64,000 nucleotides of DNA from Polaromonas sp. GTDB taxonomy: Bacteria; Pseudomonadota; Gammaproteobacteria; Burkholderiales; Burkholderiaceae_C. Where the stretch lies: the NCBI RefSeq assembly GCF_010365105.1, contig NZ_JAAFGZ010000003.1, positions 124,001 to 188,000 of the forward strand. The letters run 5' to 3'. The notes under the pieces are model-generated. The model ran no database searches and was not told the origin of the DNA. It saw only the letters and a program-made list of their open reading frames with translations. Within the stretch, counting starts at the first letter, position 1, and each line of letters starts with the position of its first letter. Below are positions 29,101-42,500 of the stretch, one piece after another. The position numbers and the translations under genes were made by a program.

Positions 29101-30370
29101 GGTAACCCCAGCGCTGGCCGCCAACGGTCTGCTCGTATTCGCGGAAGTAGCCGTTCAGATTCGGGCGGCCGAACTCGTTGTTGAATGCCGCGCCGCCCAG
29201 CGGGCCTTCGGTCATGATCTGCAGCGGGCTGGCGATGTGGCCGGGCTTGCCGTAGTCGCCATCGAACAGTCTGGACACCGTGAAGCCCGTCAAACCGGCT
29301 TTCGGTTTGGAGCCGCGCCCGGTCGCGCCCTCGTCGCGGATTTCGCCGCCTGCACCAGTCGATGCACCGGGAAACGGGGAAATCGCCGTCGGGTGGTTGT
29401 GCGTCTCGACCTTCATCAGCACATGCGTCAGCACGTCGTCCATGGCGCTATAGCTTTGATAGCTGCTTGCGCCCGTCAGGTCTGCGGAAACGGTCGATTT
29501 GGCATAAAAACGCTGGATTTTCGCGCCTTCCATGACCGAAGCGTTGTCCGAATAGGCCACCACCGTGTGATGGGGATTGAGTTTTTCGGTGTTGCGGATC
29601 ATGCCGAACAGGCTCTTGTCCTGCGGCACGCCGTCGATGGTGAAGTCGGCGTTGAAGATCTTGTGCCGGCAATGCTCGCTGTTGGCCTGCGCGAACATCA
29701 TCAGCTCGACATCGGTCGGGTTGCGTTGCAACTGGGTGAAAGCCTTGACGAGATAGTCGATCTCGTCGTCGGCCAGCGCCAGACCGAACTCGCTGTTGGC
29801 CTGTTGCAGCGCGTCCTTGCCGCCGTGCAGCACGTCGATGGTTTGCAGCGGTGCGCCCTGCAGTTCGGTGAACAAACCCGCTTCGGCCTGTGCGCGGTCG
29901 GTGACCACGCTTTCCGTCATGCGGTCGTGAAGCAGCACTGCCACCTGCTCGCGCTGGGATGCCGTCAAGGCCGACTTGCTGAAAAAGCCCGATTTCAGGC
30001 TCAGCCGGTATTCGGTGATACGTTCGATCCGCCGCACTGCCAGACCGCAGTTGTGCGCAATGTCCGTCGCCTTGGACGCCCAGGGCGACACCGTACCGAA
30101 GCGTGGCGACACGATGAACGGCGCACTGTCAGTGGCATTTCCAACCGGCTGTTCGCACGGTTCGCCATAGCTGAGCAAGGCCGCCAAACGGGTTTTCAGG
30201 GCCGCCGAAGGAATCTCCTCGGTGGCGACCAGATGCACAAACCGGGCGCTGATGCCAACGATCTTGTCGTGGATGGCTTGCAGGCGGGGAAGGAGTTGCT
30301 GGACGCGAAAATCGCTCAGGGCGCTGATGCCGTGGGCGTCGCCCTCAAAGGTAGTCAGGTGCAGGGTCAC
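26171..30370 (-). CDS. purL: Phosphoribosylformylglycinamidine synthase (FGAM synthetase, large single-chain form) with three repeat-derived insertions
   Basis: PurL converts FGAR, glutamine and ATP to FGAM in purine synthesis. The chain is about 1399 residues from a GTG at 30370, against about 1295 in E. coli and about 1340 in relatives. Domains in order: PurS-like start, linker, FGAM synthetase core ([34 protein letters not shown]), second synthetase half, and the C-terminal glutaminase with the nucleophile in GVCNGCQMF and His in PHPERVF. Three foreign segments interrupt it. Residues about 287-308 are AT-rich family A. Residues about 615-645 are the GC-rich repeat, read antisense. Residues about 1106-1138 are a Leu/Pro-rich linker from a ccctctcc..gagaggg element. 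All keep the frame. A start further upstream (TTG at 30418) is possible. Confidence 0.93.
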   Translation of the reverse strand: MTLHLTTFEGDAHGISALSDFRVQQLLPRLQAIHDKIVGISARFVHLVATEEIPSAALKTRLAALLSYGEPCEQPVGNATDSAPFIVSPRFGTVSPWASKATDIAHNCGLAVRRIERITEYRLSLKSGFFSKSALTASQREQVAVLLHDRMTESVVTDRAQAEAGLFTELQGAPLQTIDVLHGGKDALQQANSEFGLALADDEIDYLVKAFTQLQRNPTDVELMMFAQANSEHCRHKIFNADFTIDGVPQDKSLFGMIRNTEKLNPHHTVVAYSDNASVMEGAKIQRFYAKSTVSADLTGASSYQSYSAMDDVLTHVLMKVETHNHPTAISPFPGASTGAGGEIRDEGATGRGSKPKAGLTGFTVSRLFDGDYGKPGHIASPLQIMTEGPLGGAAFNNEFGRPNLNGYFREYEQTVGGQRWGYHKPIMIAGGVGTIDAELTHKILFPAGTLLIQLGGPGMRIGMGGSAASSMASGANAAHLDFDSVQRGNPEIERRAQEVINQCAQLGLHNPILAIHDVGAGGLSNAFPELVNDAGRGARFDLRAVKLEESGLSPKEIWSNESQERYVMAIAPESLAQFEAFCERERCPFAVIGVATEERELIVTDEVSTGLPYQPGPQNRLRRAAGAATPSGGSEPHAVGSVGVPVHMPMNVLLGKPPKMHRDVTTVVQTIKPIDLTGVDLQKSCIDVLSHPTVASKRFLITIGDRTVGGMTHRDQMVGPWQVPVADCAVTLADYQGFGGEAMSMGERTPLAAMGSGGAAASGRMAVAEAITNLLAAPIELPRVKLSANWMAACGEPGQDAALYETVKAVGMELCPALGVSIPVGKDSLSMRTVWKDEGDGAAKKVTSPVSLIVSAFATLADVRGTLTPELNTVEADTTLILIDLGKGQRRMGGSILAQTLHLEDGEVPDLDDPQDLVNLVNAINELRAQGKILAYHDRSDGGLFATACEMAFAGHVGVSLNIDMLLVEGDGISDSRMEMGDSKNWASQVSGRRDELTLKALFNEELGAVIQVRTDARNDVMQTLRSHGLSRFSHFIGKTRPAHASLDVGKGEVQVWRDTKAVFKAKLQDLHQVWDAVSWKICQQRDNPAGADAEHAAAGEPSDPGLHVFLPAGFLPLPLGLLPLPLGEGRVEGSPLSAPALMLSRPKVAVLREQGVNSHVEMAYAFTQAGFEAIDVHMTDLQTGRARLADFAGVVACGGFSYGDTLGAGIGWARSITFNPQLAEQFSGFFGRSDTFGLGVCNGCQMFAELADIIPGAEAWPRFTTNRSERFEARLSMVEVLESPSLFFAGMAGMRLPIAVAHGEGYANFAHRGDAGKAIAAMRFTDNHGQPTDAYPANPNGSAGGLTAVTTADGRFTAMMPHPERVFRNVQMSWTRLDKSTASPWMQLWHNARQWVG
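26958..27055. repeat. Third repeat type (ccctctcc/gagaggg element) inside purL
   Basis: The stem ccctctcc-taat-gggagagg is followed by agcaagcccagaggaag and a cccgcaggcagg tail. In purL it encodes the low-complexity stretch [15 protein letters not shown] just before the glutaminase domain ([11 protein letters not shown]). Elements beginning ccctctcc..ggagaggg are common intergenic repeats in proteobacteria; finding one inside a coding sequence is unusual. Confidence 0.6.
28438..28527 (+). repeat. GC-rich multi-hairpin repeat, copy 4, in frame inside purL
   Basis: The sequence cccccacgctccccactgcg, the CCCCGAGGGG hairpin, and CCGGCgaaGCCGG match copy 3 almost base for base. It is antisense to purL and is translated as [20 protein letters not shown], immediately upstream of the conserved [14 protein letters not shown] segment. 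Confidence 0.9.
29447..29512 (+). repeat. AT-rich repeat family A, copy 2, in frame inside purL
   Basis: It aligns with copy 1: atagctg, gcgc, tgcggaaa, gattt, cataaaaa. In purL it encodes [20 protein letters not shown] just before the conserved [18 protein letters not shown], where relatives have a shorter loop. Confidence 0.6.
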
Positions 30371-30599
30371 GGTAGCGGTGGCCTTTTGGATTGAAAAGTG
30401 GTGGAGAGCAGCCGGCAAGCTGTCTTGGTCGAATCTGAAACACTTTGCTGGAAATAGATTCCCGGCAAAAGGCCAAAATCTGCGAGGTTCGCATCAAGCA
30501 GCAATTTTATCAGCGCACCGGCCGGCCCAGGACGCGCCGCCAAAACCCCTGCTGCCCCGGTGAAAAACGCGCGCCAAGCTCCGGTGGGATAATTCCGGC

Positions 30600-31433
30600 A
30601 TGAGTATTACTATCAAAGATGCAGCCGGTATTGAAGGCTTGCGCGTGGCGGGCAGGCTCGCCGGCGAGTTGCTGGATTACCTGACCCCTTTCGTCAAACC
30701 TGGCGTGACCACCAACGAAATCAACCAGTTGGCGCACGACTACACCATCAACGTTCAAAAGGCGATTCCAGCCACGCTCGGTTACGGCCCGCCGAGCTAC
30801 CCGCCCTACCCCAAGTCGCTGTGCGCCTCGCTCAACCACCAGGTGTGCCACGGCATTCCGAACGACAAGCCGCTGAAAAAAGGCGACATCCTGAACTTGG
30901 ACGTTACCGGCATCAAGGACGGCTGGCACGGCGACAGCAGCCGCATGTTCCTCGTCGGTGAATGCTCGATAGCCGCCAAGCGGCTTTGCCAGGTCACGTA
31001 CGAAGCCATGTGGCACGGCATCACGAAGGTCAAGCCCGGCGCGAGACTGGGCGATGTTGGCTATGCAATCCAGACTTTTGCCGAAAAAAACGGCTACACC
31101 GTAGTGCGTGAATTTTGCGGCCACGGCATTGGACAAAAATTCCATGAAGAGCCGCAGGTGATGCATTACGGCCGCCCCGGCACGATGGAGGAACTCAAGC
31201 CCGGCATGGTGTTCACCATCGAGCCCATGATCAACATCGGCAAGCGCGACATCAAGGATGGCCCGGAAAAAGACGGCTGGAGCATCGTGACGCGCGACCA
31301 TTCGCTGTCGGCGCAATGGGAACACATGGTGCTGGTCACCGAGACCGGCTACGAAGTGCTGACGCTGTCGGCCGGCAGCCCGCCGATTCCGGATTTTGTA
31401 CAGCAGCCATCGCTCGAAAAAACCGCCGCCTGA
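30600..31433 (+). CDS. map: Methionine aminopeptidase type I
   Basis: A 277-residue type I enzyme that removes the initiator Met from new proteins in the cytoplasm. The metal ligands are recognisable: Asp in [17 protein letters not shown], His in [15 protein letters not shown], Glu in VFTIEPMI, and the C-terminal Glu in [10 protein letters not shown]. The N-terminal [12 protein letters not shown] is also typical. It is divergent from purL across 229 bp and runs into glnD in the same direction. The C-terminal 15 residues extend slightly beyond the usual end. Confidence 0.96.
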   Translation: MSITIKDAAGIEGLRVAGRLAGELLDYLTPFVKPGVTTNEINQLAHDYTINVQKAIPATLGYGPPSYPPYPKSLCASLNHQVCHGIPNDKPLKKGDILNLDVTGIKDGWHGDSSRMFLVGECSIAAKRLCQVTYEAMWHGITKVKPGARLGDVGYAIQTFAEKNGYTVVREFCGHGIGQKFHEEPQVMHYGRPGTMEELKPGMVFTIEPMINIGKRDIKDGPEKDGWSIVTRDHSLSAQWEHMVLVTETGYEVLTLSAGSPPIPDFVQQPSLEKTAA

Positions 31434-31491
31434 TCCCGGCCCCGTTGCGGGACCATCTTGTTCGACTCTTTCACGGTCAGGCCATGCCTCT

Positions 31492-34170
31492 ATGACTGAA
31501 CTGACGCCCTTTCGCGAACAATACAGCGCCGGCAAGGCTGGCGTGATCGCCGCACTGGCAGGCAGCGGAGCCTCGACCCGGGGTATCCACGGGCTGCTGC
31601 AAAAGCTGGGACAGCTGACCGACAACACCTTGCGGCACCTGTGGCAGCTGGCCGAATTTCCGCCAGACGCCTGCCTGATCGCAGTAGGCGGCTTTGGCCG
31701 GGGCGAGCTGTTTCCGCATTCCGATGTCGACGTGCTGTTGCTTCTGCCCGACGACTCGGTCGATGTCGAAGACAATCCGGCCCTCAAGGCCAAGGTCGAA
31801 GGCTTCATCAGCAGCTGCTGGGATTGCGGGCTGCACATTGGCTCCAGCGTGCGCACGGCGGCCCACTGCGTCGAGGAAGCGACCAAGGACGTCACCGTGC
31901 AGACCTCGCTGCTCGAAATGCGGCTGGTGACCGGTTCGGCCGAGGGCTACCAGCGCCTGCAGGCGCAGCTTGACGCGATTCTTGATCCCAAGGCATTTTT
32001 TATCGCCAAGACGCTGGAAATGCGCCAGCGCCACAACAAGTTTGACAACACGCCCTACGCACTGGAGCCCAATTGCAAGGAGTCGCCGGGCGGGTTGCGC
32101 GACCTGCAGGTGGTGCTGTGGGTGGCGCGCGCCGCCGGCCTTGGAAAATCCTGGGACGAACTGGCCAAAAACGGGCTGGTCACCACGTTCGAGGTCCGGC
32201 AGATCAAGGCCAACGAGGCGTTGCTGAGCCTGATACGCGCGCGTCTGCACATCATTGCCGGCCGGCGTGAAGACCGTCTGGTGTTTGACCTGCAGACGGC
32301 GGTGGCCGAATCCTTTGGCTATTGCGCCCAGTCCGGCAACCGGGGCGAACGCACGCCCGCCCTGGACGCGGCACAGGTCGTACTGCCGCTGGACAGGGCT
32401 GTGTCGCCCCGGGGCGGCCGGGCGGCCAGGCGCCCGCCGGCGCGTCCCAGCGAAGCGCTGATGCGCCGCTATTACTGGACGGCCAAGGCGGTCACCCAGC
32501 TGAACCAGATCCTGCTGCTCAACATCGAAGAGCAGCTCAGCCCGTGCAACTATCCGCTGCGCCCGCTCAACGAGCGCTTCTTTGACAAGGCCGGCATGCT
32601 CGAAGTGGTCAGCGACGACCTCTACCTGCGCGAGCCGCACGCCATCCTGGAAACCTTTCTGCTGTTCGCAACCCACGTCGGTATTCGCGGCCTGTCGGCA
32701 CGCACCCTGCGCGCGCTCTATAACGCCCGGGGCATGATGAACGCGAAATTCCGCACCGACCCGGTGAACCGGGCAACCTTTTTGCGCATCCTGCAGCAGC
32801 CCCAAGGCATCACCCATGCCATGCGTCTGATGAACCAGACCTCGGTGCTGGGCCGCTACCTCTGGGTGTTTCGAGGCATCGTCGGGCAGATGCAGCACGA
32901 CCTGTTCCACGTCTATACCGTTGACCAGCACATCCTGATGGTGCTGCGCAACATGCGGCGTTTTTTCATGGCCGAGCATTCGCATGAGTACCCGATGTGC
33001 TCGCAACTTGCCGCAGGCTGGGACAAGCCCTGGATCCTGTACATTGCCGCGCTGTTTCACGACATTGCCAAGGGCCGCGGCGGCGACCATTCCGAGCTGG
33101 GCCAGAAGGAAGTGCGCATTTTTTGCCGCCAGCACGGCATTGCCGCCGAAGACACCCGGCTGATCGAATTCCTGGTGGGCGAACACCTGAGCATGAGCCG
33201 CGTCGCCCAGAAGGAAGACCTGAGCAACCCGGCGGTGATTGCCGCGTTTGCACGGCGGGTCGGCAATGAACGCTACCTGACCGCCCTGTACCTGCTCACC
33301 GTGGCCGACATTCGCGGCACCAGCCCGAAGGTCTGGAATGCCTGGAAAGGCAAGCTGCTCGAAGACCTCTACCGCTACACGCTGCGCGTGCTCGGCGGCC
33401 GCGCGCCCGATGCCGCCGCCGAGATCGAGGCCCGCAAGCGCGGCGCGCTGACGCTGCTGGCCCTGCATGCCGAACCATTTCAGGCGTACAAGGCGCTCTG
33501 GGACACGCTGGACGTGAGCTATTTCATGCGCCACGAAGCCGCCGACATTGCCTGGCATGCGCGGCACCTGTCGCGCCACATCGGCAAGGCGGTCGTGACG
33601 GTGCGCGTGCGCCAGTCTGCGACCGGCGAAGGCATGCAGGTGCTGGTCTACACGCCCGATGCGCCGGACCTGTTCGTGCGCATCTGCGGTTTTTTTGACA
33701 AGGCCGGCTTCAGCATTCTGGACGCCAAGGTACACACCACCAATAACGGCTTTGCCCTGGACACCTTCCAGGTCACCAGCGAGCCACTGGAAGAGCACTA
33801 CCGCGAACTGGCCACCATGGTAGAGGTGAACCTGGGCCGCATCCTGGAAGAAAAAGGTCCGCTGCCACCACCCAGCAAAGGCCGGGTGTCGCGCCGCGTC
33901 AAAAGCTTTCCGGTAACCCCACGCGTCGATTTGCGGCCGGACGAGAAAGCCCAGCGCTGGCTGCTCAGCGTGTCGGCCAGCGACCGGGTCGGCCTGCTTT
34001 ACCTGATTGCCCGGGTGCTGGCCAATCACCACATCAACGTCAAGCTGGCCAAGGTGACGACCCTGGGCGAGCGCGTCGAGGACACCTTCCTGATCGACGG
34101 GCCGGAACTGCAGCACAACAAGGCGCAGATCGCGATTGAAACCGAGTTGCTGAAGGCGTTGAGTGATTGA
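31492..34170 (+). CDS. glnD: Bifunctional uridylyltransferase / uridylyl-removing enzyme GlnD
   Basis: Sensor of glutamine that uridylylates or deuridylylates PII. About 892 residues: the nucleotidyltransferase motif [15 protein letters not shown], the glutamine-synthetase-adenylyltransferase-like helical part, the HD domain ([18 protein letters not shown]), and two C-terminal ACT domains (from [18 protein letters not shown] and from [24 protein letters not shown]). The start at 31492 is the first ATG after the map gene that fits the family. Between FGYCAQSG and [11 protein letters not shown] there are about 35 Arg/Gly/Pro-rich residues that most relatives lack. Confidence 0.95.
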   Translation: MTELTPFREQYSAGKAGVIAALAGSGASTRGIHGLLQKLGQLTDNTLRHLWQLAEFPPDACLIAVGGFGRGELFPHSDVDVLLLLPDDSVDVEDNPALKAKVEGFISSCWDCGLHIGSSVRTAAHCVEEATKDVTVQTSLLEMRLVTGSAEGYQRLQAQLDAILDPKAFFIAKTLEMRQRHNKFDNTPYALEPNCKESPGGLRDLQVVLWVARAAGLGKSWDELAKNGLVTTFEVRQIKANEALLSLIRARLHIIAGRREDRLVFDLQTAVAESFGYCAQSGNRGERTPALDAAQVVLPLDRAVSPRGGRAARRPPARPSEALMRRYYWTAKAVTQLNQILLLNIEEQLSPCNYPLRPLNERFFDKAGMLEVVSDDLYLREPHAILETFLLFATHVGIRGLSARTLRALYNARGMMNAKFRTDPVNRATFLRILQQPQGITHAMRLMNQTSVLGRYLWVFRGIVGQMQHDLFHVYTVDQHILMVLRNMRRFFMAEHSHEYPMCSQLAAGWDKPWILYIAALFHDIAKGRGGDHSELGQKEVRIFCRQHGIAAEDTRLIEFLVGEHLSMSRVAQKEDLSNPAVIAAFARRVGNERYLTALYLLTVADIRGTSPKVWNAWKGKLLEDLYRYTLRVLGGRAPDAAAEIEARKRGALTLLALHAEPFQAYKALWDTLDVSYFMRHEAADIAWHARHLSRHIGKAVVTVRVRQSATGEGMQVLVYTPDAPDLFVRICGFFDKAGFSILDAKVHTTNNGFALDTFQVTSEPLEEHYRELATMVEVNLGRILEEKGPLPPPSKGRVSRRVKSFPVTPRVDLRPDEKAQRWLLSVSASDRVGLLYLIARVLANHHINVKLAKVTTLGERVEDTFLIDGPELQHNKAQIAIETELLKALSD

Positions 34171-34179
34171 TACATCCCC

Positions 34180-34245
34180 ATCGTCCTCACTGCGCTTCGC
34201 TGCGTGTAGTTCCTTTCCCCCTTGCAGGGGGCGACGCTTGGTGCA
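34180..34245 (+). repeat. Possible relative of the GC-rich repeat after glnD
   Basis: It contains ctgcgcttcgctgcgtgtag and CCCCCttgcaGGGGG followed by cgacgc. This keeps the order of the first two hairpins of the GC-rich family, but the rest is missing. It lies just after the glnD stop, as other intergenic copies do after their upstream genes. Confidence 0.35.
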
Positions 34246-34294
34246 GACGGGGAAGCGCAGAGTCTCTGCCTGACCTGAGTGATTTTTTGCCCGG

Positions 34295-34834
34295 TCAGTC
34301 GTCGCTGGACGCGTCCAGGCCGGGGAACAGCACCTCGGTGTAGCCGAACTGGCTCAGGTCCCGAATGCGCATCGGGTACAGCTTGCCGATCAGGTGGTCG
34401 CATTCATGCTGCACCACGCGCGCATGAAAACCGTCCACGGTGCGGTCGATCGGATCGCCATACTGGTCAAAGCCGGTGTAGCGGATGCGCGAGAAGCGCG
34501 GCACCATGCCGCGCAGGCCGGGCACCGACAGGCAGCCTTCCCAGTCGCTTTCCTCTTCAACGCCCAGCGGCGTGATCACCGGATTGACCAGCACCGTGCG
34601 CGGCACGACCGGAGCCTCGGGGTAGCGCGGGTTCAGCTGGTCACTGCCAAAAATCACCACCTGCAGGTCTTCGCCGATCTGCGGCGCGGCCAGGCCGGCA
34701 CCATTGACCGACTGCATGGTGTAGAACATGTCCGAGATCAGGACATGCAGCGCATCAGTGTCGAAGGCTGCCACGGGTTGCGCGATGCGCAAAAGCCGCG
34801 CATCGCCCATTTTGAGAATTTCACGAATGGTCAT
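34295..34834 (-). CDS. def: Peptide deformylase
   Basis: A 179-residue deformylase that removes the formyl group from nascent N-terminal fMet. All three motifs are present: [18 protein letters not shown] and QHECDHLIG, holding the Cys and two His metal ligands and the catalytic Glu. The start [11 protein letters not shown] is the usual one. It is divergent from the ybaN-like gene with about 30 bp between the starts. Confidence 0.96.
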   Translation of the reverse strand: MTIREILKMGDARLLRIAQPVAAFDTDALHVLISDMFYTMQSVNGAGLAAPQIGEDLQVVIFGSDQLNPRYPEAPVVPRTVLVNPVITPLGVEEESDWEGCLSVPGLRGMVPRFSRIRYTGFDQYGDPIDRTVDGFHARVVQHECDHLIGKLYPMRIRDLSQFGYTEVLFPGLDASSDD

Positions 34835-34865
34835 GGCCGCAAGCATAGCGGCTGGCGGCACAATC

Positions 34866-35312
34866 ATGAACATGGCCATCCAAGACCCCTCGCGTCCCCT
34901 GCCGCCGATCGCTCCCGCACCGCCCGGCAGACGCATGCTGCCGGGGCCGGTGCGCTGGCTGCTGCTGGCGCTGGCGCTGGTTTGCCTGGCGTTGGGCATC
35001 GTCGGCATCTTTTTGCCGGTGCTGCCCACCGTGCCGTTTGTGCTGCTGGCCGCCTGGGCCGCCAGCCTCAGCTCTCCCCGGCTGTCGCGCTGGCTGGACC
35101 AGCACCCGCAGTTTGGCAAGCCGCTCAATGAATGGCGACGGCACGGCGTGGTGCGCCGGCGCGCCAAGTGGGCGGCGACTGTTGCCATGGCCGTCAGCGC
35201 CACGGCCTCGCTGGTGTTGCTGGGCGCCCACTGGGCCGCGCTGCTGGCCGTGGCCTGCATGGCGTGCGTGCTGGCCTGGCTGTGGCGCAGGCCGGAACAG
35301 CCGGCCGACTGA
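34866..35312 (+). CDS. ybaN: YbaN family inner-membrane protein (DUF454)
   Basis: 148 residues with a Pro-rich cytoplasmic start and three or four transmembrane helices. The family core [34 protein letters not shown] is fully recognisable, with the following HPQFGKPL. Its function is unknown; in enterics it neighbours priC/apt. Two in-frame ATGs six bases apart (34866, 34872) are both possible starts. Confidence 0.85.
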   Translation: MNMAIQDPSRPLPPIAPAPPGRRMLPGPVRWLLLALALVCLALGIVGIFLPVLPTVPFVLLAAWAASLSSPRLSRWLDQHPQFGKPLNEWRRHGVVRRRAKWAATVAMAVSATASLVLLGAHWAALLAVACMACVLAWLWRRPEQPAD

Positions 35313-35385
35313 TCTACAGCGGTTCGCCAGCGGGCGCCTCCACCCGCTCCAACCTGCGTCAATCCGGCGCCTCCCGTGAGCGGGC

Positions 35386-36102
35386 CTACTCAGTGGTGCT
35401 GGCGCTCCAGTAAGCCTGGCGCACCATGGGGAGCGCCGACAGATGGGCAACGATGGTGTCCATGATGGCGCCATCGACCGACGTGGCCGCCAGCGTCGCC
35501 TGAATCTTCACGTTGCGCTCGCCAAAGGGCAGCACCTCCAGGTCGCGCGTCGGGTAGTTCAGGTCTTCAAGTTCCTGCTCAAGCAAGGCCATCGCCTCTT
35601 TTTGCCGTTCGCTGCTGGTGACAACGTAAACGCTGTTGGTGACCTCGGCCGAGGTGACATCGAGCGGCTGGCGGTTGATCTGGTCCACGATGGGCCGCAG
35701 CAGCGTGTTGGCCGCCAGCACGAACAGCGAGCCCATGATGGCCTCGACCACCAAGCCGGCGCCGCAGCAGGCACCCACGGCGGCAGAGCACCACAGCGTG
35801 GCGGCGGTGTTCAGGCCGCGCACATTGCCTTCCTCGCGCATGATCACGCCAGCACCCAGGAAGCCGATCCCCGAGACCACGTAGGCTACCACCCGCACCG
35901 CGCCCTCGGCGCCAAACAGCGTGGTGGCCATGTCGACAAAAATCGTCGCGCCCAGCGCCACCAGCACATTGGTGCGCAGGCCGGCGGTGCGCTGGCGGTA
36001 CTGGCGCTCCAGACCAATCAGGCCGCCCAGCACGAAGGCCGTCGTCAGACTGACCAGGGTGTCAAACAAGGAGGAATAATTAAGGATCTGAATCGCTGGC
36101 AT
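35386..36102 (-). CDS. MgtC/SapB family inner-membrane protein
   Basis: 238 residues. The N-terminal membrane half shows [34 protein letters not shown] and [20 protein letters not shown], the MgtC/SapB signature. A C-terminal soluble ACT-like domain follows. MgtC proteins help growth at low Mg2+ and modulate the F-ATPase in pathogens; in environmental bacteria the role is less clear. It follows ligA after 26 bp and may share its transcript. Confidence 0.9.
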   Translation of the reverse strand: MPAIQILNYSSLFDTLVSLTTAFVLGGLIGLERQYRQRTAGLRTNVLVALGATIFVDMATTLFGAEGAVRVVAYVVSGIGFLGAGVIMREEGNVRGLNTAATLWCSAAVGACCGAGLVVEAIMGSLFVLAANTLLRPIVDQINRQPLDVTSAEVTNSVYVVTSSERQKEAMALLEQELEDLNYPTRDLEVLPFGERNVKIQATLAATSVDGAIMDTIVAHLSALPMVRQAYWSASTTE

Positions 36103-36128
36103 AGGCCGGTGATTGTCTGCTCAAACAT

Positions 36129-38429
<2,301 letters not shown>

Positions 38430-38482
38430 TCAAAAAAATCGGCCGCCTCAGACAGCCGGAAAATGGGTCAGAAATCAGGACA

Positions 38483-39568
38483 TCACGAAAACAAACGTCG
38501 GCCCAAAGCCGAGCCGGCAGACAGTTCGCGCGCGTCCATGCGGTCATACAACTCCTCCAGGTCAGCATGGATCGCCTCCATGGCCTCGGGCCTGACCAGA
38601 ATGGCGTTGTCGTCGATGATCACGCCGTCCATACTGCCCGCCAGGGCAATCGCCACTTCGCACATGCGGGCAAATGGCCGTTCCGAGCGCAGCACCTGCG
38701 GCACGTCGAGCGACAGCGCCACTTCATACAAGGCAGTCTGCTCGGGGTCTTCGGCCTGGGCGGCCTGCGAGTCAAAGCTCAGCCCCAGGATCGGGCCATG
38801 GCCTGCCTGGCTGGCCGGCAGCAGCATGCGTCCGGGCGTTGAGGAGGGAATGAAACCCTGGCCGGCCGCACATTGCTGCACATAGCCCGGGCTCCATGCG
38901 GTCTTCACGGCGCGCAGCTTGAAGCTCAGCTGCGCATCGTGCGCACCAGCGAACTGGTCGAGTTCCCGGGCCCTGGCCACCTCACCCTGCATTTCGGCAA
39001 ACTCGACTTCGCCGCCAATCGCATCCGCAAAGGCCTGCGTCTTCATGACGAATTCAGAATATTCGATGGCGTTCAGCGCACCCGTGCGGTTGGCCAGCTG
39101 GACGCCGCACTGAAAGGCGCTGTAGCGATGACCGGCAGCGGGGATTTCCCATTCGCGGCTGTCGTCGCGCAGTCCCTCGATGGCGAAAGGCTTGCTGCCG
39201 ACCCGGCGCGTGCTGGGCATGGCCGCCAGTGCGGCTTCTCCGGCTACTGGCGACGCCAGCGTGACAGGTGCGATCGCGTCAATCAGGATGTCGAGGACGG
39301 GTTTTCTCTCCGGCGTGGTGAGCTGCGTCAGCGCAGCCAGGCCGGCATCGGTGTCAAAGCTCGGTTCATGCCGTTCCGGCAGTCCATCGCCGTCATCCAG
39401 CTGAAGATAGTTCTCCTGTCCTGGCGCTGCTGCGGGTTCGGTGTCGGGCGCGGGCTTGGGCGTGGCTTGCTTGGGCAGGTTCTTGCGTGCAGACCAGGCG
39501 CCATGGGCAACGATGCCGACCAGGACCAGGCTGCCACCAACTGCCAGACTTATTTGTAATGTGCTCAT
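38483..39568 (-). CDS. zipA: Cell-division protein ZipA-like (FtsZ-binding C-terminal domain)
   Basis: 361 residues with one N-terminal transmembrane helix (residues 5-25, then Arg/Lys-rich), a long charged and Pro-rich linker, and a C-terminal ZipA-type FtsZ-binding domain of about 140 residues (from QLANRTGALNAIEYSEF on). It would tether FtsZ to the inner membrane. It sits between smc (14 bp upstream) and ligA (71 bp downstream), the order known from other Burkholderiales. Sequence identity to enteric ZipA is low, so the name rests on architecture and position. Confidence 0.8.
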   Translation of the reverse strand: MSTLQISLAVGGSLVLVGIVAHGAWSARKNLPKQATPKPAPDTEPAAAPGQENYLQLDDGDGLPERHEPSFDTDAGLAALTQLTTPERKPVLDILIDAIAPVTLASPVAGEAALAAMPSTRRVGSKPFAIEGLRDDSREWEIPAAGHRYSAFQCGVQLANRTGALNAIEYSEFVMKTQAFADAIGGEVEFAEMQGEVARARELDQFAGAHDAQLSFKLRAVKTAWSPGYVQQCAAGQGFIPSSTPGRMLLPASQAGHGPILGLSFDSQAAQAEDPEQTALYEVALSLDVPQVLRSERPFARMCEVAIALAGSMDGVIIDDNAILVRPEAMEAIHADLEELYDRMDARELSAGSALGRRLFS

Positions 39569-39582
39569 GTTGTTTGATGGGT

Positions 39583-42500
39583 TCAGGCTATTTCGGCAAG
39601 ACTCAGGGCGGCCTGCATGTCAACGGCGACGATGCGGGACACGCCCTGCTCCTGCATGGTCACGCCAATCAACTGCTCGGCCATTTCCATGGCGATCTTG
39701 TTGTGGCTGATGAATAAAAACTGGGTCTCTTTGCTCATGCTGGACACGAGTTTGGCATACCGCTCGGTATTGGCATCGTCGAGCGGCGCATCCACCTCGT
39801 CAAGCAGGCAAAAAGGCGCCGGATTGAGCTGGAAAATCGCGAACACCAGCGCAATCGCGGTCAGCGCCTTTTCACCGCCCGAGAGCAGGTGGATGGTCTG
39901 GTTTTTCTTGCCGGGCGGCTGCGCCATGACCTGCACCCCGGCATCCAGGATTTCTTCGCCGGTCATCACCAGCCGGGCATTGCCGCCGCCGAACAACTCG
40001 GGAAACATGCGGCCGAAGTGACCGTTGACGGCGTCAAAAGTGCTCGACAGCAAATCGCGCGTTTCCATGTCGATCTTGCGGATGGCGTCTTCCAGCGTTG
40101 CCATGGCCTCGTTCAGGTCGGCCGACTGCGCATCCAGGAACTGCTTGCGTTCCCGGGCAATGCCCAGTTCGTCCAGCGCGGCCAGGTTCACCGCGCCCAG
40201 CGCATGCACATCGCGCTGGATGCGGTCGATTTCGCCCTGCAGTCCGTTGACCCGGACATTTCCGGCCTGGATCGACGCCTCTACTGTTGGCAGTTCGGCC
40301 TGCGCATCGATCAGCAACTGGGCATATTGCTCGAATCCCAGCCGCGCAGCCTGCTCTTTCAGCTGGAATTCGGTGATGCGCTGGCGCAGCGGATCAAGTT
40401 CGCGTTCCAGAGCGGCTCGGCGCTCGTCGCTGCTGCGCAGCCGGTGGGTCAGGTCGTCGTACTGGCTGCGCTGGGCCAGCAACTCGGCTTCGCGCGCCAT
40501 CTTGGAATTCAGCGCATCCTGAAGCCCGCCCTGCGCCGCCGCATCGGTCAGCCGCGCCAGTTCGTCCCGGGCGCGGCTTTCCTCGGCAGCAATCGACGAC
40601 GCCTGGGCGGCGGCAATGGCGATGGAACGCGCCAGTTCCTCGCGCCGCGCGGCCAGGGTGCGCAGCGCAAACTGCGCTTCCTGCAGTTGCCGCTCCAGCG
40701 TGCGCTGCTGCTCGCGCGATTCGGCGCGGCGGCGCTCTGAGGCAATCACCCGGTCTTCCAGCTGCGCATGGCGTTCCTGGCTGTCGGCCAGCTGCATGTC
40801 GAGTTCTTCAAACCGGCCCTCGGCGGTGATCTTGCGCTCCTGCAATGCCTCAAGCTGGGCTTCGATCTCGGCCATGTCTTGCTGGATCTGCTGGCTGCGC
40901 GCACGCGCCTGCTCGGCCTGTTGCGTCAGGCGCAGCACTTCGACCTGCAGCGCATGGCTCTGGTTCTGCCCTTCTCCCGCCTCACGCCGGGCCGTCGCCA
41001 GACGCTGGCTGGCGTCCTGGTAGCTGGCTTCGGCACGCGCCAGCGCCGCCCGGGCCTCTTCGCTGATCAGGACTTGCGCGCGCAGGCTTTTTTCCAGGTT
41101 GTCGATCTCCTGCGCGCGGGCCAGCAGACCGGCCTGCTCGGAATCGGGCGCATAAAAACTCACGCTGTGTGCGGTGACGGCATGGCCGCCCATCACATAG
41201 ATCGCCTCACCGGGCGCCAGCCGGTCGCGCGCAGCCAGGGCATCGTCGAGCGTCGGCGCGGTGAAGCAGCCATCCAGCCAGTCGTCCAGCAGCGCCGACA
41301 GCCCGGCATCGTTCAGGCGAAGCAGATCGGCCAGCGGCTTGAGAAGCAGTGTCGGGTGGGCGCGGCTTGGCGCGGGGGCCTGCGGCGGCGTGTAGAACGA
41401 CAGCTTGGCGGGTGGTCCCTGCACCTGGCCGCGCGCGTCGGTGCCGGCAAAACCGCGCACGATGTCGAGCCGGCTAACTTCCAGCGCGCCCAGGCGTTCG
41501 CGCAGCGCGGCCTCCAGTGCGTTTTCCCAGCCCTGCTCGATATGCAGGCGGCTCCACAGGCCCTGCAGGTTTTCAAGGCCGTGCCGGGCCAGCCAGGGCT
41601 TGAGCTTGCCGTCGGTCCTGACCTTTTCCTGCAACGCCTTGAGCGCCTCCAGCTTCGCCGACAGGTCGGCGCGCCGGGCCGATTCGGCGTTGGCCGCCTG
41701 CTGAAGGGAACGCCGCGCGTCGTCAAGCTGCGGCACGGCTTCGGTCAGTTCCTGCAATCTAGCCTGCGCCACGGCCTGCGCTTCACGGGCCTGCTCCAGT
41801 TGCGAATTCAGGCTGGCCAGCCGCGCCTCGTCGGGTATGCCCTGCGCCTTGCGGTCGGCCGACAGCCGCTCGTGGCGCAGGCCCAGCGTTCGCAGCTGCT
41901 CTTCAACATGGCGCTGTTCGGCGGCCAGCACCTGGAGTTGCTGCTGCACCTGCGTCACGCCGGCGCGCTGCCCATTCGCAGCGGCCTGGGCCTGGCGCAG
42001 CGCCTCTTCAAGCGCCGGCAGCTGGTCTTGCTGCTCCTCCAGCTGGGCGGCCAGCAGTTCGGCTTTTTCCTCGGCGTCAAAGCTTTGTCCGGCCAGGCTT
42101 TCGGACTCGACCGCCGCGTCTTCGCCGCGCGTGGCCCATTGCGCGGATTGCTCTTTCAGCTGGACCAGGCGCTGTTCGACGCGCAGCCGGCCATCGACCA
42201 CGAAGCGGATTTCCGCCTCCAGCCGGCCCACCTCGGCGCTGGCTTCATACAGTTTTCCCTGCGCCTGGTTGACCTGGTCGCCCGCCGCATAGTGCGCCTG
42301 GCGGATGGTTTCCAGATCGGCCTCGACATGGCGCAGATCGGCCACGCGGCTTTCCAGGTCGTTGACCGACTTTTCGGCATCCAGCCGGACACGGGTCTGG
42401 TCGGCCTCGCTTTCGGTGCGCTTCAAAAACCACAGCTGGTGCTGCTTCAGGGTGCCGGCGGCCTGCAGCGTGTTGTAGCGCAGGGCAACCTCGGCCTGCT

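Noticed and set aside
30453..30513. Possible reversed family A repeat between purL and map
   Set aside because: Only parts (ggccaaaatc, caagcagcaatttta) resemble the family; too short and too diverged to list as a copy.
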